A stretch of DNA of 64,000 nt, from contig NZ_FOFI01000003.1 of NCBI RefSeq assembly GCF_900110605.1, positions 620,001 to 684,000 of the forward strand. Direction: 5' to 3'. Positions 17,418 to 26,922 of the stretch are shown piece after piece. The notes beneath the pieces are model-generated. The model saw nothing but the letters and a program-made list of their open reading frames with translations, was not told where the DNA came from and ran no database searches. Every line of letters begins with the position of its first letter. The first letter of the stretch is position 1. Made by a program: the position numbers and the translations under genes. The stretch is from Epilithonimonas lactis (GTDB lineage: Bacteria; Bacteroidota; Bacteroidia; Flavobacteriales; Weeksellaceae).

Positions 17418-19028
17418 ATGCATCATAATTTATTATTGGTATTAGCCCTATTGTTCTCAGTTTTCATGATGGTAATGGTGGCCCGGAAAATGAAGATCGC
17501 CTATCCCATATTCTTGGTCATTGCCGGACTGGCCATCAGCTTGCTTCCCGGGATTCCGGAAATAGAGCTGGATCCAGAATTGGTCTTTTTGATCTTCCTT
17601 CCGCCATTGTTATACGAAGCTGCTTGGTACACCTCATGGAATGACTTCTGGAAATGGAAAAGACCGATTTCCCTCTTGGCGTTCGGCTTGGTCTTCGCAA
17701 CTTCTATGATCATTGCCTATCTTTCTCAGGCTATGATTCCAGGTTTTACTTTAGCGTTAGGATTTTTGCTTGGTGGGATCATTTCGCCGCCTGATGCTGT
17801 GGCTGCTACTACAGTTTTGAAGGGATTACCTGTTCCAAAGCGTATTGTGAGCATATTAGAGGGTGAAAGTTTGGTGAATGACGCTTCATCTTTGATCGTC
17901 TTCCGATTTGCTTTGGCGGCAATTCTGACTGGCAGTTTCTCTATGCACGAAGCTGTGGGACAATTCTTTTTGGTTGCCGGGATGGGAATCGTTTGTGGTA
18001 TTGTGGGTGGCGGGATCATGTATCTCATCCACCGCTTTCTCCCAACCACCTCAGCTATTGATGCGGCATTAACGATCATGACGCCTTACATTTTATATCT
18101 TGGTGCAGAGCAATTTCATTTCTCCGGCGTGATGGCGGTTGTGACAGGCGGACTTTTCATCTCCTACCGGTCGCACGAGATCTTTAAAAACGGAAATACG
18201 CGACTTAATATGCTGGGCGTTTGGACAACCGTTATTTTTGTGATGAATGCCATGGTTTTCATATTAATTGGACTGTCGTTGCCATCCATCATTCACGGAC
18301 TGGAGGAAGCGTCGTTGATTCAAGGGATCAAATATGGTGTGATCATCAGTATTGTCGCTATCGTGATCCGGTTTTTGTGGATCTATCCAGCGGCTTTTGT
18401 TCCCAGATGGCTTTTCAAATCAGTAAGAAAAGAACAAAATCCTGGTTGGAAAGGGCCACTCGTGATTGGCTGGGCAGGAATGCGTGGTGTGGTTTCCTTG
18501 GCAACAGCACTCTCAATCCCTTATCTTTTGCCCGATGGCTCGCCTTTTCCTCATCGTAATTTGATCTTGTTGATCACATTTGTTGTCATCTTTATTACCT
18601 TGGTTGTACAAGGATTGTCTTTGCCATTCCTAGTTAAAAAACTGGACATGCCAGCGATGGATGTTGTACTACCACAGGAACAGCAGGAAGCGCAGATTCA
18701 AATCAGACTCAACAGATTGGCATTGAGTCATATTAACAATAATTACAGCGAAGCATTGGAAAAAAGTAATCTGCTGAAAAACTACAGAATGCAGATCTCA
18801 TTGGAAACAGAAAATACAGAAAATCAACTGGACTTGATGGAGTGCAATAATTGTACGACCCAAGAGATTGATAACTTCGAAACTATATTGAAAGAGATCT
18901 ATGACAAACAGAGGGTAGAGATTTTCCAAATGAGAAGAGAAAAATATTATGAGGATGAGGAGATCAGAAAAGCCGAACTCCAATTAGATCTGAACGATCT
19001 AAAGATCAATCCGGATTTTCATTCGTAA
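17418..19028 (+). CDS. Na+/H+ antiporter, CPA1 family
   Basis: 536 residues. About the first 410 form 12 or so membrane helices of the monovalent cation:proton antiporter-1 family. Key motifs are FLIFLPPLLYEAAW, GGIISPPDAVAATTVL (helix with the catalytic Asp), GESLVNDASSLI (the ND ion-binding pair) and GWAGMRGVVSLATALSIPY. A charged cytoplasmic tail of ~120 residues follows (QQEAQIQIRLNRL to DLKINPDFHS), as in many bacterial NhaP-like proteins. It probably exports Na+ in exchange for H+ for pH and salt homeostasis. It is a stand-alone gene, convergent with the signalling operon. Confidence 0.92.
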   Translation: MHHNLLLVLALLFSVFMMVMVARKMKIAYPIFLVIAGLAISLLPGIPEIELDPELVFLIFLPPLLYEAAWYTSWNDFWKWKRPISLLAFGLVFATSMIIAYLSQAMIPGFTLALGFLLGGIISPPDAVAATTVLKGLPVPKRIVSILEGESLVNDASSLIVFRFALAAILTGSFSMHEAVGQFFLVAGMGIVCGIVGGGIMYLIHRFLPTTSAIDAALTIMTPYILYLGAEQFHFSGVMAVVTGGLFISYRSHEIFKNGNTRLNMLGVWTTVIFVMNAMVFILIGLSLPSIIHGLEEASLIQGIKYGVIISIVAIVIRFLWIYPAAFVPRWLFKSVRKEQNPGWKGPLVIGWAGMRGVVSLATALSIPYLLPDGSPFPHRNLILLITFVVIFITLVVQGLSLPFLVKKLDMPAMDVVLPQEQQEAQIQIRLNRLALSHINNNYSEALEKSNLLKNYRMQISLETENTENQLDLMECNNCTTQEIDNFETILKEIYDKQRVEIFQMRREKYYEDEEIRKAELQLDLNDLKINPDFHS

Positions 19029-19040
19029 AAAGTTAACATA

Positions 19041-19075
19041 AAAAAACTCTTCCATTCTTAGGAAGAGTTTTTTAT
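19041..19075. terminator. Bidirectional terminator between the antiporter and the signalling operon
   Basis: Eleven-base stem AAAACTCTTCC / GGAAGAGTTTT (19043-19053 with 19061-19071), seven-base loop, with A-run on one side and T-run on the other. It serves both convergent transcripts. Confidence 0.88.
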
Positions 19076-19107
19076 TTAAATTGAAAGTGAAGTTTGCAAA
19101 ACTGAAT

Positions 19108-19470
19108 TTATTTCAAATTCATATAGTGCGCTACTTTCTCTTCAAGATCTTCTAAGTTAAAAGGTTTTGCAACAAAATCATCTGCCTGCGCACTTTTTGC
19201 CAATGTTGCAATATCGTTGTTTGCTGTCACGTAGATCACAGGAATATCTTTGAATTCCTCATGGCTTTTCAGAAGTTTTGTAGCTTCTACGCCGCCGATA
19301 TTCGGGATCCAATTGTCCATCAAAATCACATCTGGGCGGAACTTCGCCACTTTTTCTATGATATCATGCGAGGTCTCGGAGATCTCTACTTTGTAGCCAT
19401 TCTCTTCAAAAATGATGCTGATGACCTCGAGAATGCTTTCGTCGTCGTCAAAAATTAAAATCTTATTCAT
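19108..19470 (-). CDS. Single-domain response regulator (receiver only)
   Basis: 120 residues covering one REC domain and nothing else. The acidic pocket is FDDDES near the N-terminus, the phospho-acceptor Asp is in VILMDNWIP (about residue 52), the conserved Thr is in VIYVTANND, and the Lys is in FVAKPF. All catalytic residues are present, so it should accept a phosphoryl group. With no output domain it is probably a phosphate shuttle or a protein-protein switch. Last gene of the six-gene signalling operon, 15 bases after the CheB-like gene. Confidence 0.9.
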   Translation of the reverse strand: MNKILIFDDDESILEVISIIFEENGYKVEISETSHDIIEKVAKFRPDVILMDNWIPNIGGVEATKLLKSHEEFKDIPVIYVTANNDIATLAKSAQADDFVAKPFNLEDLEEKVAHYMNLK

Positions 19471-19485
19471 TGTCTATATAGTTAT

Positions 19486-20061
19486 TTATTTTAATTGGTT
19501 AATACGCTTCGCCAGATCATCCGGTTTCACGATGAGATCATACTCCACATTTTGGACCGCTTGTCTCGGCATATAATCTACATCGGCGGTTTCCGGATCT
19601 TGGATCCAGACCTTGCCATGATTTTTCTTGATATATTTCAATCCTTCCACACCATCCGAATTGGCGCCAGATAAAAGCACACCTACAACACTTTGTCCGA
19701 AGATCTCGGCAGCAGATCTGAAAGTGACATCAATCGACGGTCTCGAATAATTCATTTTTTCTGAACCATCCAGAGAGACCGTATTTTTGTCCTCAAACAA
19801 AAGATGATAGTCCGACGGCACTATGTAGATCTTATTATTCTTGATTTCAGTTTTGTCCTCAATCTCCAGCACATCTATCAAAGAGAACTGTTGCAACAAC
19901 CTCGGAAGAATACTTTCGGCCTGAGCCTTGCGATGCAGGATCAAAACAATCGGAAAGTTGAGATCGCCATTCAGATTTTTGACCATTGTCAGGATCACCT
20001 GCAGACTGCCTGCAGATCCGCCAATGACCACTAAATCCGTTATGAGACCTTTCGTTTCCAT
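19486..20061 (-). CDS. CheB-type methylesterase domain protein (no receiver)
   Basis: 191 residues corresponding to the catalytic domain of chemotaxis protein-glutamate methylesterase only; the usual N-terminal receiver is absent. The catalytic Ser is in VIGGSAGSLQ, the His in VLILHRKAQ, and the Asp in LLSGANSDGVEGL. Classical CheB removes methyl groups from, and deamidates, chemoreceptor glutamines and glutamates. No methyl-accepting receptor or CheA/CheW is seen nearby, so the target may be one of the hybrid kinases in this operon (inference). It starts 3 bases after the CheR-like stop, so it is likely translationally coupled. Confidence 0.9.
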   Translation of the reverse strand: METKGLITDLVVIGGSAGSLQVILTMVKNLNGDLNFPIVLILHRKAQAESILPRLLQQFSLIDVLEIEDKTEIKNNKIYIVPSDYHLLFEDKNTVSLDGSEKMNYSRPSIDVTFRSAAEIFGQSVVGVLLSGANSDGVEGLKYIKKNHGKVWIQDPETADVDYMPRQAVQNVEYDLIVKPDDLAKRINQLK

Positions 20062-20064
20062 CTC

Positions 20065-20895
20065 TTAATTCTGATCTACTTTTTTCCAAATCTTCTGATC
20101 ATCGATCTGATGGTAAAACTTACCCAAATTTGAAAACCTCAAAGTTTCCTTGGATCCTAAAGCCAAGTAGCCAAAATTCTCCAGGCTTGCATCAAAAAGG
20201 GTGAAGACACGCTCCTGCAGTTCCTTATCAAAATAGATCAACACATTTCTGCAAATGATCAACTGAAAACTATTGAATGAACTGTCTGACACCAAATTGT
20301 GCGTAGACAAGATCAGTTTTTCCTGAAGTGCCTTATCAAATCTGGCACTGTCGTAGTTGGCAGTGTAATAATCAGAGAAATCTCTTTTACCACCCGAAAG
20401 CATATAATTCTCCGAATAGGTTTTCATATGATGCATTGGGAAAACGCCTGATCGTGCACTTTCCAATACAGATGGATTGATATCTGTTCCGTAGATCAGA
20501 CATTTATGATAAAGTCCAGCTTCCTTCAACAAAATAGCTATTGAATAAGCTTCCTCGCCTGTGGAACAACCAGCAACCCAAATCCTGATCAAAGGAAAAG
20601 TACCTAACTGAGGCAGGATCTTCTCTCTAAGTGATTTGAAAAAAATGGGGTCGCGAAACATCTCTGTCACATTGACCGTGATCTCTTCTATAAAATGTTT
20701 GAAATAGTCCGCGTCGTTCAAAACCTGATAGCGCAGTTCTGCATAGCTGGTAAATCTATCTATCATACATATCCGATTGACCCTTCTGGTGAAAGAAGCG
20801 CGGCTGTACAGCGAAAAATCATAACCGTAAGATTCATAGATATCTTTGATCAGATGTTCTATTTCGTTATCTTTTACGATACTTGGTTCCAGCAT
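20065..20895 (-). CDS. CheR-type protein-glutamate O-methyltransferase
   Basis: About 276 residues from the ATG at 20895; the frame also has an upstream TTG at 20901. An N-terminal helical CheR_N segment (IKDIYESYGYDFSLYSRASFTRRV) precedes a SAM-binding methyltransferase domain with RIWVAGCSTGEEAYSIAILL and the LIICRNVLIYFDKELQ motif. It uses S-adenosylmethionine to methylate glutamates on signalling proteins. The start codon overlaps the stop of the upstream receiver gene (TAATG). It pairs with the adjacent CheB-like enzyme, giving a reversible methylation couple with no chemoreceptor in view. Confidence 0.92.
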   Translation of the reverse strand: MLEPSIVKDNEIEHLIKDIYESYGYDFSLYSRASFTRRVNRICMIDRFTSYAELRYQVLNDADYFKHFIEEITVNVTEMFRDPIFFKSLREKILPQLGTFPLIRIWVAGCSTGEEAYSIAILLKEAGLYHKCLIYGTDINPSVLESARSGVFPMHHMKTYSENYMLSGGKRDFSDYYTANYDSARFDKALQEKLILSTHNLVSDSSFNSFQLIICRNVLIYFDKELQERVFTLFDASLENFGYLALGSKETLRFSNLGKFYHQIDDQKIWKKVDQN

Positions 20896-21260
20896 TAGCA
20901 ATGTTTTTCTATAGCCGTCAATAACAGATCAACGTCTATGGGTTTCTTTATATAATCTTGTGCGCCTGCCTCCAGACACTTTTCGCGGTCGTCGTCCATT
21001 GCCTGTGCTGTGACTGCAATGATCGGCGTTTCGCTGATCTCAGGTGTATTCCTAATAATTTTGATGGCCTCATATCCATCTATTTCCGGCATCATCATAT
21101 CCATCAGTACGACACAGAAATCTTTATCTTCTTTCAGAATTCGGATCGCTTCGTCTGCCATCATACAACTTTCGAGTTGGTATTTTCGGGCTTTCAAGGT
21201 TAATCTTAGGGCAAAAATATTGTTGGGATCGTCATCCACAATTAAAATTTTCTTACTCAT
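20895..21260 (-). CDS. Single-domain response regulator (CheY-like receiver)
   Basis: 121 residues, one REC domain. It has the acidic triplet IVDDDPN, the acceptor Asp in CVVLMDMMMPEIDG, the Thr in PIIAVTAQ and the Lys in YIKKPIDVD. It closely resembles the third receiver of the adjacent hybrid kinase (shared VVLMDMMMPE-DGYE and AGA-DYI-KP-D-D-LL blocks), which suggests duplication from it. It lies between the large hybrid kinase (18-base gap) and the CheR-like gene (1-base overlap). Confidence 0.92.
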   Translation of the reverse strand: MSKKILIVDDDPNNIFALRLTLKARKYQLESCMMADEAIRILKEDKDFCVVLMDMMMPEIDGYEAIKIIRNTPEISETPIIAVTAQAMDDDREKCLEAGAQDYIKKPIDVDLLLTAIEKHC

Positions 21261-21278
21261 AAAAAATTCAAACAGTTT

Positions 21279-24200
21279 TTAATTCTCATATAACCAAACA
21301 CGTAGCAAAGATAGCAATTGATCGATATCCACAGGTTTGGTAATGTAATCCGATGCACCAGCCTGCAGACATTTGTCCCGATCGCCGATCATCGATTTTG
21401 CAGTGACTGCAATGATCGGCAACCTCTTGAAGCTCGGCATTTTTCTGATTTCCTGGATTGTTTCGTAGCCATCCATCTCCGGCATCATCATATCCATCAA
21501 AACGACATCGATATCAGGATTCAGTTTGATCTGATCCAAGGCCTGCTTGCCATCCATCGCCAAAACCACTTCTACCTTGTATTTTTCCAGCGCTTTGGAA
21601 AGTGAAAATATATTGCGGACGTCATCATCTGTGATCAGGATCTTCTTCCCACTCAGGACTTCCGTCAATGATCCCAAAGTTTTATTTCTGATGGTCTCCA
21701 CAGAACTGTTTTTCTCCTCCACCAAATGTAGGAACAAACCGACCTCATCTAAGATCCTTTGGTAAGAATGGGCAGTTTTCACCACTATAGAATCTGCGTA
21801 CTGTTTGATCTTCAGTTCTTCTGATTTAGATAAATTGCGCTCGGTAAAAATAATAATGGGTAGGTTTTCCAGACCTTCGTAGGTCTTTATCGATTCGATG
21901 ATCTGATAACCATTTCCTCTGGCTGGTCCAATATCCAAGATCACACAATCAACCTCGTTGGAGGTCAAAGCTTTCACACTGTCTTCCAAATTATCTTCGA
22001 CAGACAATGAAATATTAAAATTGCTCAGGAAATATGATAATGCATTCGCGTGTCTTGCATTTTCCTCCACGATCAATACTTTCTGCGGTGACCGTTTCAG
22101 TGCATCTTCGATCTTGGCAAAAACCTCCGACATCTGTTCCATCGCGACAGGTTTATTAATAAAATCGATCGCGCCTTTCATCAAACTTTGTTGTCTTACG
22201 TGCAAGGAAGACATCATATGGACAGGAATCGGTTTGGTTTGAGGATTGGCCTTCAGCTCGTCCATCACTTGCCAACCATCTTTCACAGGAAGCTGAACAT
22301 CCAACAAAATTGCAGCTGGACGATATCTCAAAGCTGCAGAAATCGCATGATCACCTCTCACAGCTACAATGCCCTTATAGTCCTGACGTCTTGCATATTT
22401 CAGTAACGCTTTGGCAAAATTGGTGTCATCTTCTACAATCAGAATGACTTTATCATCTTCCTTAATGTTATCCCGATCATCGGCAACATCTTCCGGGATC
22501 TGCAAATCATTGATCGGCGTTGAAATGCCGTATTCGTTGTAATCGATGATGTTTTTCACTTCCTCTACATCTTCCTGACGGATGACCTGATCGGTGATTT
22601 GGTCCTTTTGAACTTTGTTGATCTTCGTTTTTTCGTTTTTTGGAATGATTAGACTAAACTCGCTACCTTCATTCACTTCACTTTCCAGAACCAATTCGCC
22701 TCCAAGTAATTTGGCAATCTCACGGCTGATGGAAAGTCCGAGACCTGTTCCTCCGAATTTCCTTTGCGTCGATCCATCGGCTTGTTGGAAGGCTTCGAAG
22801 ATCACCATTTGCTTCTCCTGTGGAATTCCAATTCCGGTATCTTTTACAGAGAAGATAATGAGGTCTTCATTCTTCGGATCTTGTTTAATACTCAATTCAA
22901 CGCTACCTTCTTTTGTAAATTTCATAGCATTGGAAAGAAGATTCCTCAACACCTGATCCAGACGCAAACGGTCTGTCTCGATTGTTTTTGCGAGATCATT
23001 TTCAATATTGATATTAAATTCGATGCCTTTGTTTTTGGCTACTGGACCCATTAGATTTTTAAGGTCTCTCAAGACATTATCCAAAGCTACTTCCTCATAT
23101 TCGAGGGACATTTTTCCAGATTCGATTTTCGCCAGATCTAGTATTTCATCAATTAAGGTCAATAAGCTTGTTCCTGAACTTTGGATCACTTTTGCAGATT
23201 CGACCTGGTCTTCGTTTAGATTGTCATCAGAATTTTCTGCCATCAACCTGGACAAAAGTAGAATGGAGTTCAGCGGTGTTCTCAACTCGTGGGACATATT
23301 CGCCAGGAACTCAGATTTGTATTTGGTGCTTAATTCAAGTTCTTCCGCTTTCTTCTGAATTTCTGAATTTCGTTCAGCGATCAGGTGATTCTTTTCTTCC
23401 AACAATTTGGATCTTTCCTCCAATTCTGTATTGGTCTGCATCAGTTCTTCCTGCTGCACTTTTAGTTCTTCTTCGGAGGCCTGAAGTTTTTGGGTCTGCG
23501 CTTCCAATTCTGTATTCAGATTTTCCAATTCGGAATGCTGCACTTGCAACTCCTCAGATTGTGCTTGGGTTTCTTCCAACAAACGCTGCTCTTTCTCGCG
23601 GCCTTTTGCAGCATTGAGTGCGATAGCAATGTTTCGGCTACTTTCAGCAAAATACTCGATCTGTTCTTGTTCAAAGTTTGAATTAGAGCTTAGTTCCAGA
23701 ATTCCTATACTGTCGTTATTCAACATGATCGGGATCAAAGCGATTCCATTGATTTTCACTTTTCCGGTTGCAAAGGTTACGGCGAAATCATTTTCATCAA
23801 GGTCATTATAAACCTTTGGTGTTTTTTGAACAAAAGCCCGACCGACCATTCCTTCTCCTGGATCAAAGGTCTGCTTCATATTGTTTTCCAATCCGAAAGC
23901 TGTGGTAAGTCTTAAAACACCTTCTTCGAACAGATAAACGGCTCCATTGGTACAATTTCCGTACTCAATCAATTGGTTTAAAGAATCGATGGTTACTTGG
24001 CTTACAGACTTGTTTCCGACCAAAGATTCATTGATCAAAGCCAAACCTTTCTGATGCCAATCACTTTGGTTGATCTTGTCAAATGCTTCCTTCAAGGAAT
24101 CTGTCATATGATTCAGAGACTCAACGAGGTCGCCCAAGTCACCATCAAAATCATCAGTTAATCTTTGCGTATAATCGCCATTTGAAACTCGGTTTGCCAC

Positions 24201-24893
24201 CTGTTGAATGACACTGACACGTCTGGAAATCTCCAGGTCTTTTGCCTTGAGTTCCTTCTCAAGTTTTTCTCTCCTCAGTAGATCGTTGCGGAGTTTGATA
24301 TAGAAAAACACGGTAACAGCGATGGCTGCCAGTGCAGAAAATAGGATGAATAAAACGGTTGTATTGGATGAACTGTCGAGGTCCTTGTTCTTTTGCGCCA
24401 ACTGTGCCTCTTCGAACTGTACGAAATTATGGACAAGAATTCTGCATTTGTCCATATACACTTTGCTCAGCATCATCTGATCCTGGGTCATCGCGATGCC
24501 GTTGCGCTTGTTCTGGACAAATTGTTTCAGATTGCTCATATTGCCATCCACATTCTGCTCCAGACTTTTCAGGCGTTCAAGCTGTTCTTTGTTATCAATA
24601 TCAAATGACTTGGCCAGCGCTATCGCTTTAGAATATTCTTTGATACTGCGGTTGTAAGGCTCCAAGAAGCCTTCTTTTCCCGTTAGTTGAAATCCTCTGT
24701 TCCCTGTTTCGGCATCCAAAAGCGCGATCAAAACATCCTTCACAGCGGTCATAGACTTTCTGCTTTTGGAAACGTTTTCCCGATGCTGCATTTGTTTTTG
24801 GATGCTCCAATACGATGCAATTGAACTCGCAATTAATATAAATAAAGAAAATCCAATCCCAACTTGTAGATTTCTGATAACTTTTCTCGGCAT
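21279..24893 (-). CDS. Hybrid sensor histidine kinase: CHASE3-HAMP-GAF-HisKA-HATPase-REC-REC-REC
   Basis: 1204 residues. TM1 (about 10-30), an extracytoplasmic CHASE3 sensor (ETGNRGFQLTG, about 62-72) and TM2 (about 178-200) are followed by HAMP, a GAF domain (about 288-430) and a long Glu/Gln-rich coiled coil. HisKA has the phospho-histidine in ANMSHELRTPLNS (about 536). HATPase has LRNLLSNAMKF and DTGIGIP, and FGGTGLGLS. Three receivers follow at about 814, 938 and 1084. The first and third are intact. The second keeps the Asp (CVILDIGPA) but has EEN in the acidic pocket and a changed region around the Lys. It is a multi-step phosphorelay hub of unknown signal, 4 bases after the upstream kinase gene. 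Confidence 0.93.
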   Translation of the reverse strand: MPRKVIRNLQVGIGFSLFILIASSIASYWSIQKQMQHRENVSKSRKSMTAVKDVLIALLDAETGNRGFQLTGKEGFLEPYNRSIKEYSKAIALAKSFDIDNKEQLERLKSLEQNVDGNMSNLKQFVQNKRNGIAMTQDQMMLSKVYMDKCRILVHNFVQFEEAQLAQKNKDLDSSSNTTVLFILFSALAAIAVTVFFYIKLRNDLLRREKLEKELKAKDLEISRRVSVIQQVANRVSNGDYTQRLTDDFDGDLGDLVESLNHMTDSLKEAFDKINQSDWHQKGLALINESLVGNKSVSQVTIDSLNQLIEYGNCTNGAVYLFEEGVLRLTTAFGLENNMKQTFDPGEGMVGRAFVQKTPKVYNDLDENDFAVTFATGKVKINGIALIPIMLNNDSIGILELSSNSNFEQEQIEYFAESSRNIAIALNAAKGREKEQRLLEETQAQSEELQVQHSELENLNTELEAQTQKLQASEEELKVQQEELMQTNTELEERSKLLEEKNHLIAERNSEIQKKAEELELSTKYKSEFLANMSHELRTPLNSILLLSRLMAENSDDNLNEDQVESAKVIQSSGTSLLTLIDEILDLAKIESGKMSLEYEEVALDNVLRDLKNLMGPVAKNKGIEFNINIENDLAKTIETDRLRLDQVLRNLLSNAMKFTKEGSVELSIKQDPKNEDLIIFSVKDTGIGIPQEKQMVIFEAFQQADGSTQRKFGGTGLGLSISREIAKLLGGELVLESEVNEGSEFSLIIPKNEKTKINKVQKDQITDQVIRQEDVEEVKNIIDYNEYGISTPINDLQIPEDVADDRDNIKEDDKVILIVEDDTNFAKALLKYARRQDYKGIVAVRGDHAISAALRYRPAAILLDVQLPVKDGWQVMDELKANPQTKPIPVHMMSSLHVRQQSLMKGAIDFINKPVAMEQMSEVFAKIEDALKRSPQKVLIVEENARHANALSYFLSNFNISLSVEDNLEDSVKALTSNEVDCVILDIGPARGNGYQIIESIKTYEGLENLPIIIFTERNLSKSEELKIKQYADSIVVKTAHSYQRILDEVGLFLHLVEEKNSSVETIRNKTLGSLTEVLSGKKILITDDDVRNIFSLSKALEKYKVEVVLAMDGKQALDQIKLNPDIDVVLMDMMMPEMDGYETIQEIRKMPSFKRLPIIAVTAKSMIGDRDKCLQAGASDYITKPVDIDQLLSLLRVWLYEN

Positions 24894-24897
24894 AAAA

Positions 24898-26364
24898 TTA
24901 ATTTAAAGGTAATGTGAAATAAAATGTAGAACCTTCCTCTACCACACTGGATAATCCAATCGTTCCATCGTGTTGCTTGATAATTTCGGAACAGATGTAA
25001 AGACCAATTCCCATTCCCTGGAATTGCAGGGAAGACTCTTCCACACGGTAAAATTTCTTAAAAACAGCATCCTGTTTGAAATCTGGAATCCCGATCCCGA
25101 AGTCTGTTACGCTGACTCTCACTTGCGTCTCATCTACAAACGTTGTGACAATCACCTGATTGTTTTCGGGCGAATATTTGATAGCATTGGTCAAAAAATT
25201 AATTAAGACCTGCTCAATTCTTATCTCATCAAAAGGAATTTCGATATCCGGAATGAAGCCGTGTCTGCTAATTTTGACTTTATCATCGTGTGTCTGGATG
25301 ATTGTATCGATTGCATTATTAATCACATTCTCCAGATTGCCTCGTTTTTTATTGATCTTCAGTTTTCCGTTATCGATTTTGGAAACATCCAAAAGATCAG
25401 TGATCAGGCTATTAAGTTTTTCCACCTGTGACAAGGCTTTGCTAACATAGTTGACCTCCGCATTTTCTTCATTGGTCCTAAGTTTACGTTCCAGCAGCTG
25501 CATGTAAGCCTTGATACTCGTCAGCGGTGTTTTTAGCTCGTGGCTAGCGATACTTAGGAATTCGTCCTTTTCTTTTTCAACTTTCTTTTGATCGTCGATA
25601 TCCGTGAAAGTTCCGACCCAGTTTTTAATAGATTTCCCATCGAAAACCGGCGACATTCTCAATAGATGATAGCGGAATTCTCCTGTTTTAATATTCTTGA
25701 TCCTGATCTCTAGTTGTAGAGCTCTTTTATTTTTTCGACAACGCTCAAATTCCATCAGAATGCTATGATCATCTTGATGCGCCACTGGAAACACCTTTTC
25801 GGAAACCGAATATTCGTACCATTTGCTGTTTACAAAAGTCACTGCGCCGTCTGCATCCAAAGTGAAGGCGATCTGTGGCAACGCTTCCAACATCAGGTGG
25901 AAGTGGTCGATCTCAGATCGCATGGTCACTTGGGCTTCCCTTCTGCCTTGCACTTCCAACTCCAGACTTTGCTGGCTTCTGCGCATTGCAATATTATTCT
26001 CCTGAAGATTGTAGAATGTTTTTACCTTGAGCAAAAGGATTTCCGGATCAATTGGTTTGGTCACGTAATCGATACCGCCAGATTCGTATCCACGGGTGAT
26101 AAATTGTTTTTCTGTATTGACAGCTGACAAAAATATGATGGGAATATCCTTGGTCTTGCTGTATCCGGCAAAAGATTCTGCGACTTCGAAGCCATCCATT
26201 CCTGGCATCTGAACATCCAAAATAATCAACGCGTAATTATTTTTGAGTGCTTTGACCAACGCCTGTTCGCCAGATTCCGCCGTATCTACCTGAAAATCTT
26301 TCGACTCCAGTAATTTTTTTAATGAATAAATATTGTTCTGATTATCATCGACAATTAAAATCAT
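24898..26364 (-). CDS. Hybrid histidine kinase with N-terminal receiver: REC-PAS-HisKA-HATPase
   Basis: About 488 residues from the ATG at 26364; the frame reaches a TTG at 26409, but receiver homology starts at MILIVDDNQNN. REC (1-120) has the Asp in LIILDVQMPGMDG, the Thr/Ser in IIFLSAVN and the Lys in YVTKPIDPE. A PAS fold follows at about 145-265 (LMLEALPQIAFTLDADGAVTF). HisKA has IASHELKTPLTSIKAYM (His about 278). HATPase has NFLTNAIKYSP, DFGIGIP and GMGIGLYI. No membrane helix is present, so it is cytosolic. The N-terminal receiver suggests it is controlled by phosphotransfer from another kinase. First gene of the operon. Confidence 0.92.
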   Translation of the reverse strand: MILIVDDNQNNIYSLKKLLESKDFQVDTAESGEQALVKALKNNYALIILDVQMPGMDGFEVAESFAGYSKTKDIPIIFLSAVNTEKQFITRGYESGGIDYVTKPIDPEILLLKVKTFYNLQENNIAMRRSQQSLELEVQGRREAQVTMRSEIDHFHLMLEALPQIAFTLDADGAVTFVNSKWYEYSVSEKVFPVAHQDDHSILMEFERCRKNKRALQLEIRIKNIKTGEFRYHLLRMSPVFDGKSIKNWVGTFTDIDDQKKVEKEKDEFLSIASHELKTPLTSIKAYMQLLERKLRTNEENAEVNYVSKALSQVEKLNSLITDLLDVSKIDNGKLKINKKRGNLENVINNAIDTIIQTHDDKVKISRHGFIPDIEIPFDEIRIEQVLINFLTNAIKYSPENNQVIVTTFVDETQVRVSVTDFGIGIPDFKQDAVFKKFYRVEESSLQFQGMGIGLYICSEIIKQHDGTIGLSSVVEEGSTFYFTLPLN

Positions 26365-26922
26365 AATATATAGTTGGTCTAATACCTGGTTTACATTCCT
26401 TAATTTCAAAAATACTCACATATTTTCAAAAAGCACGCCATTATCACAAGTATATTTAGGAAATAAATCATTTGAATAAAATTTTGATTATTCATAATAT
26501 ATTATTATTCAATTATTCCAAATGCTTCCACTGAATTGATATTGATATAAAAATAAAACACGTGAAAATATAATTTAAAACGTTCCTGTAAATACTTCTT
26601 TGACTCACAACTAAATCATGTTACAGATATCAACTACACGAACAAAATGTGATTTTCCCGAAACTCATTCTAACAAAGGATTCCAAATCAAAATAAAAAA
26701 TCACATTGCTTCATATTAACAATAAAATATTTTTTCACTAATTTTAACACTTTAATTAAATCTTCCTCCATTAACTTAAAATCGTTTTTTATTTTAATGG
26801 AAGTAGGCAAAAAAACGATACAATAACCACCTAAAATAGACAGACATTTCTTGAAATCATTAATGAGATATTTTCCGGATAATTTGTCTATTGTGGTCAG
26901 CTCAATCTAAATCAAATTCAAA
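26365..26922. promoter_or_regulatory. Long AT-rich intergenic region between divergent genes; -7 box TATTTTTG at 26407-26414 (minus)
   Basis: About 560 bases without a plausible gene. On the minus strand, TATTTTTG (26407-26414) matches TAnnTTTG and ends 42 bases upstream of the kinase start at 26364. For the plus-strand gene at 26923 only a weak box (ATAATTTG, about 26879-26886) is seen. The rest is AT-rich, with no repeat or hairpin I could defend. Confidence 0.4.
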
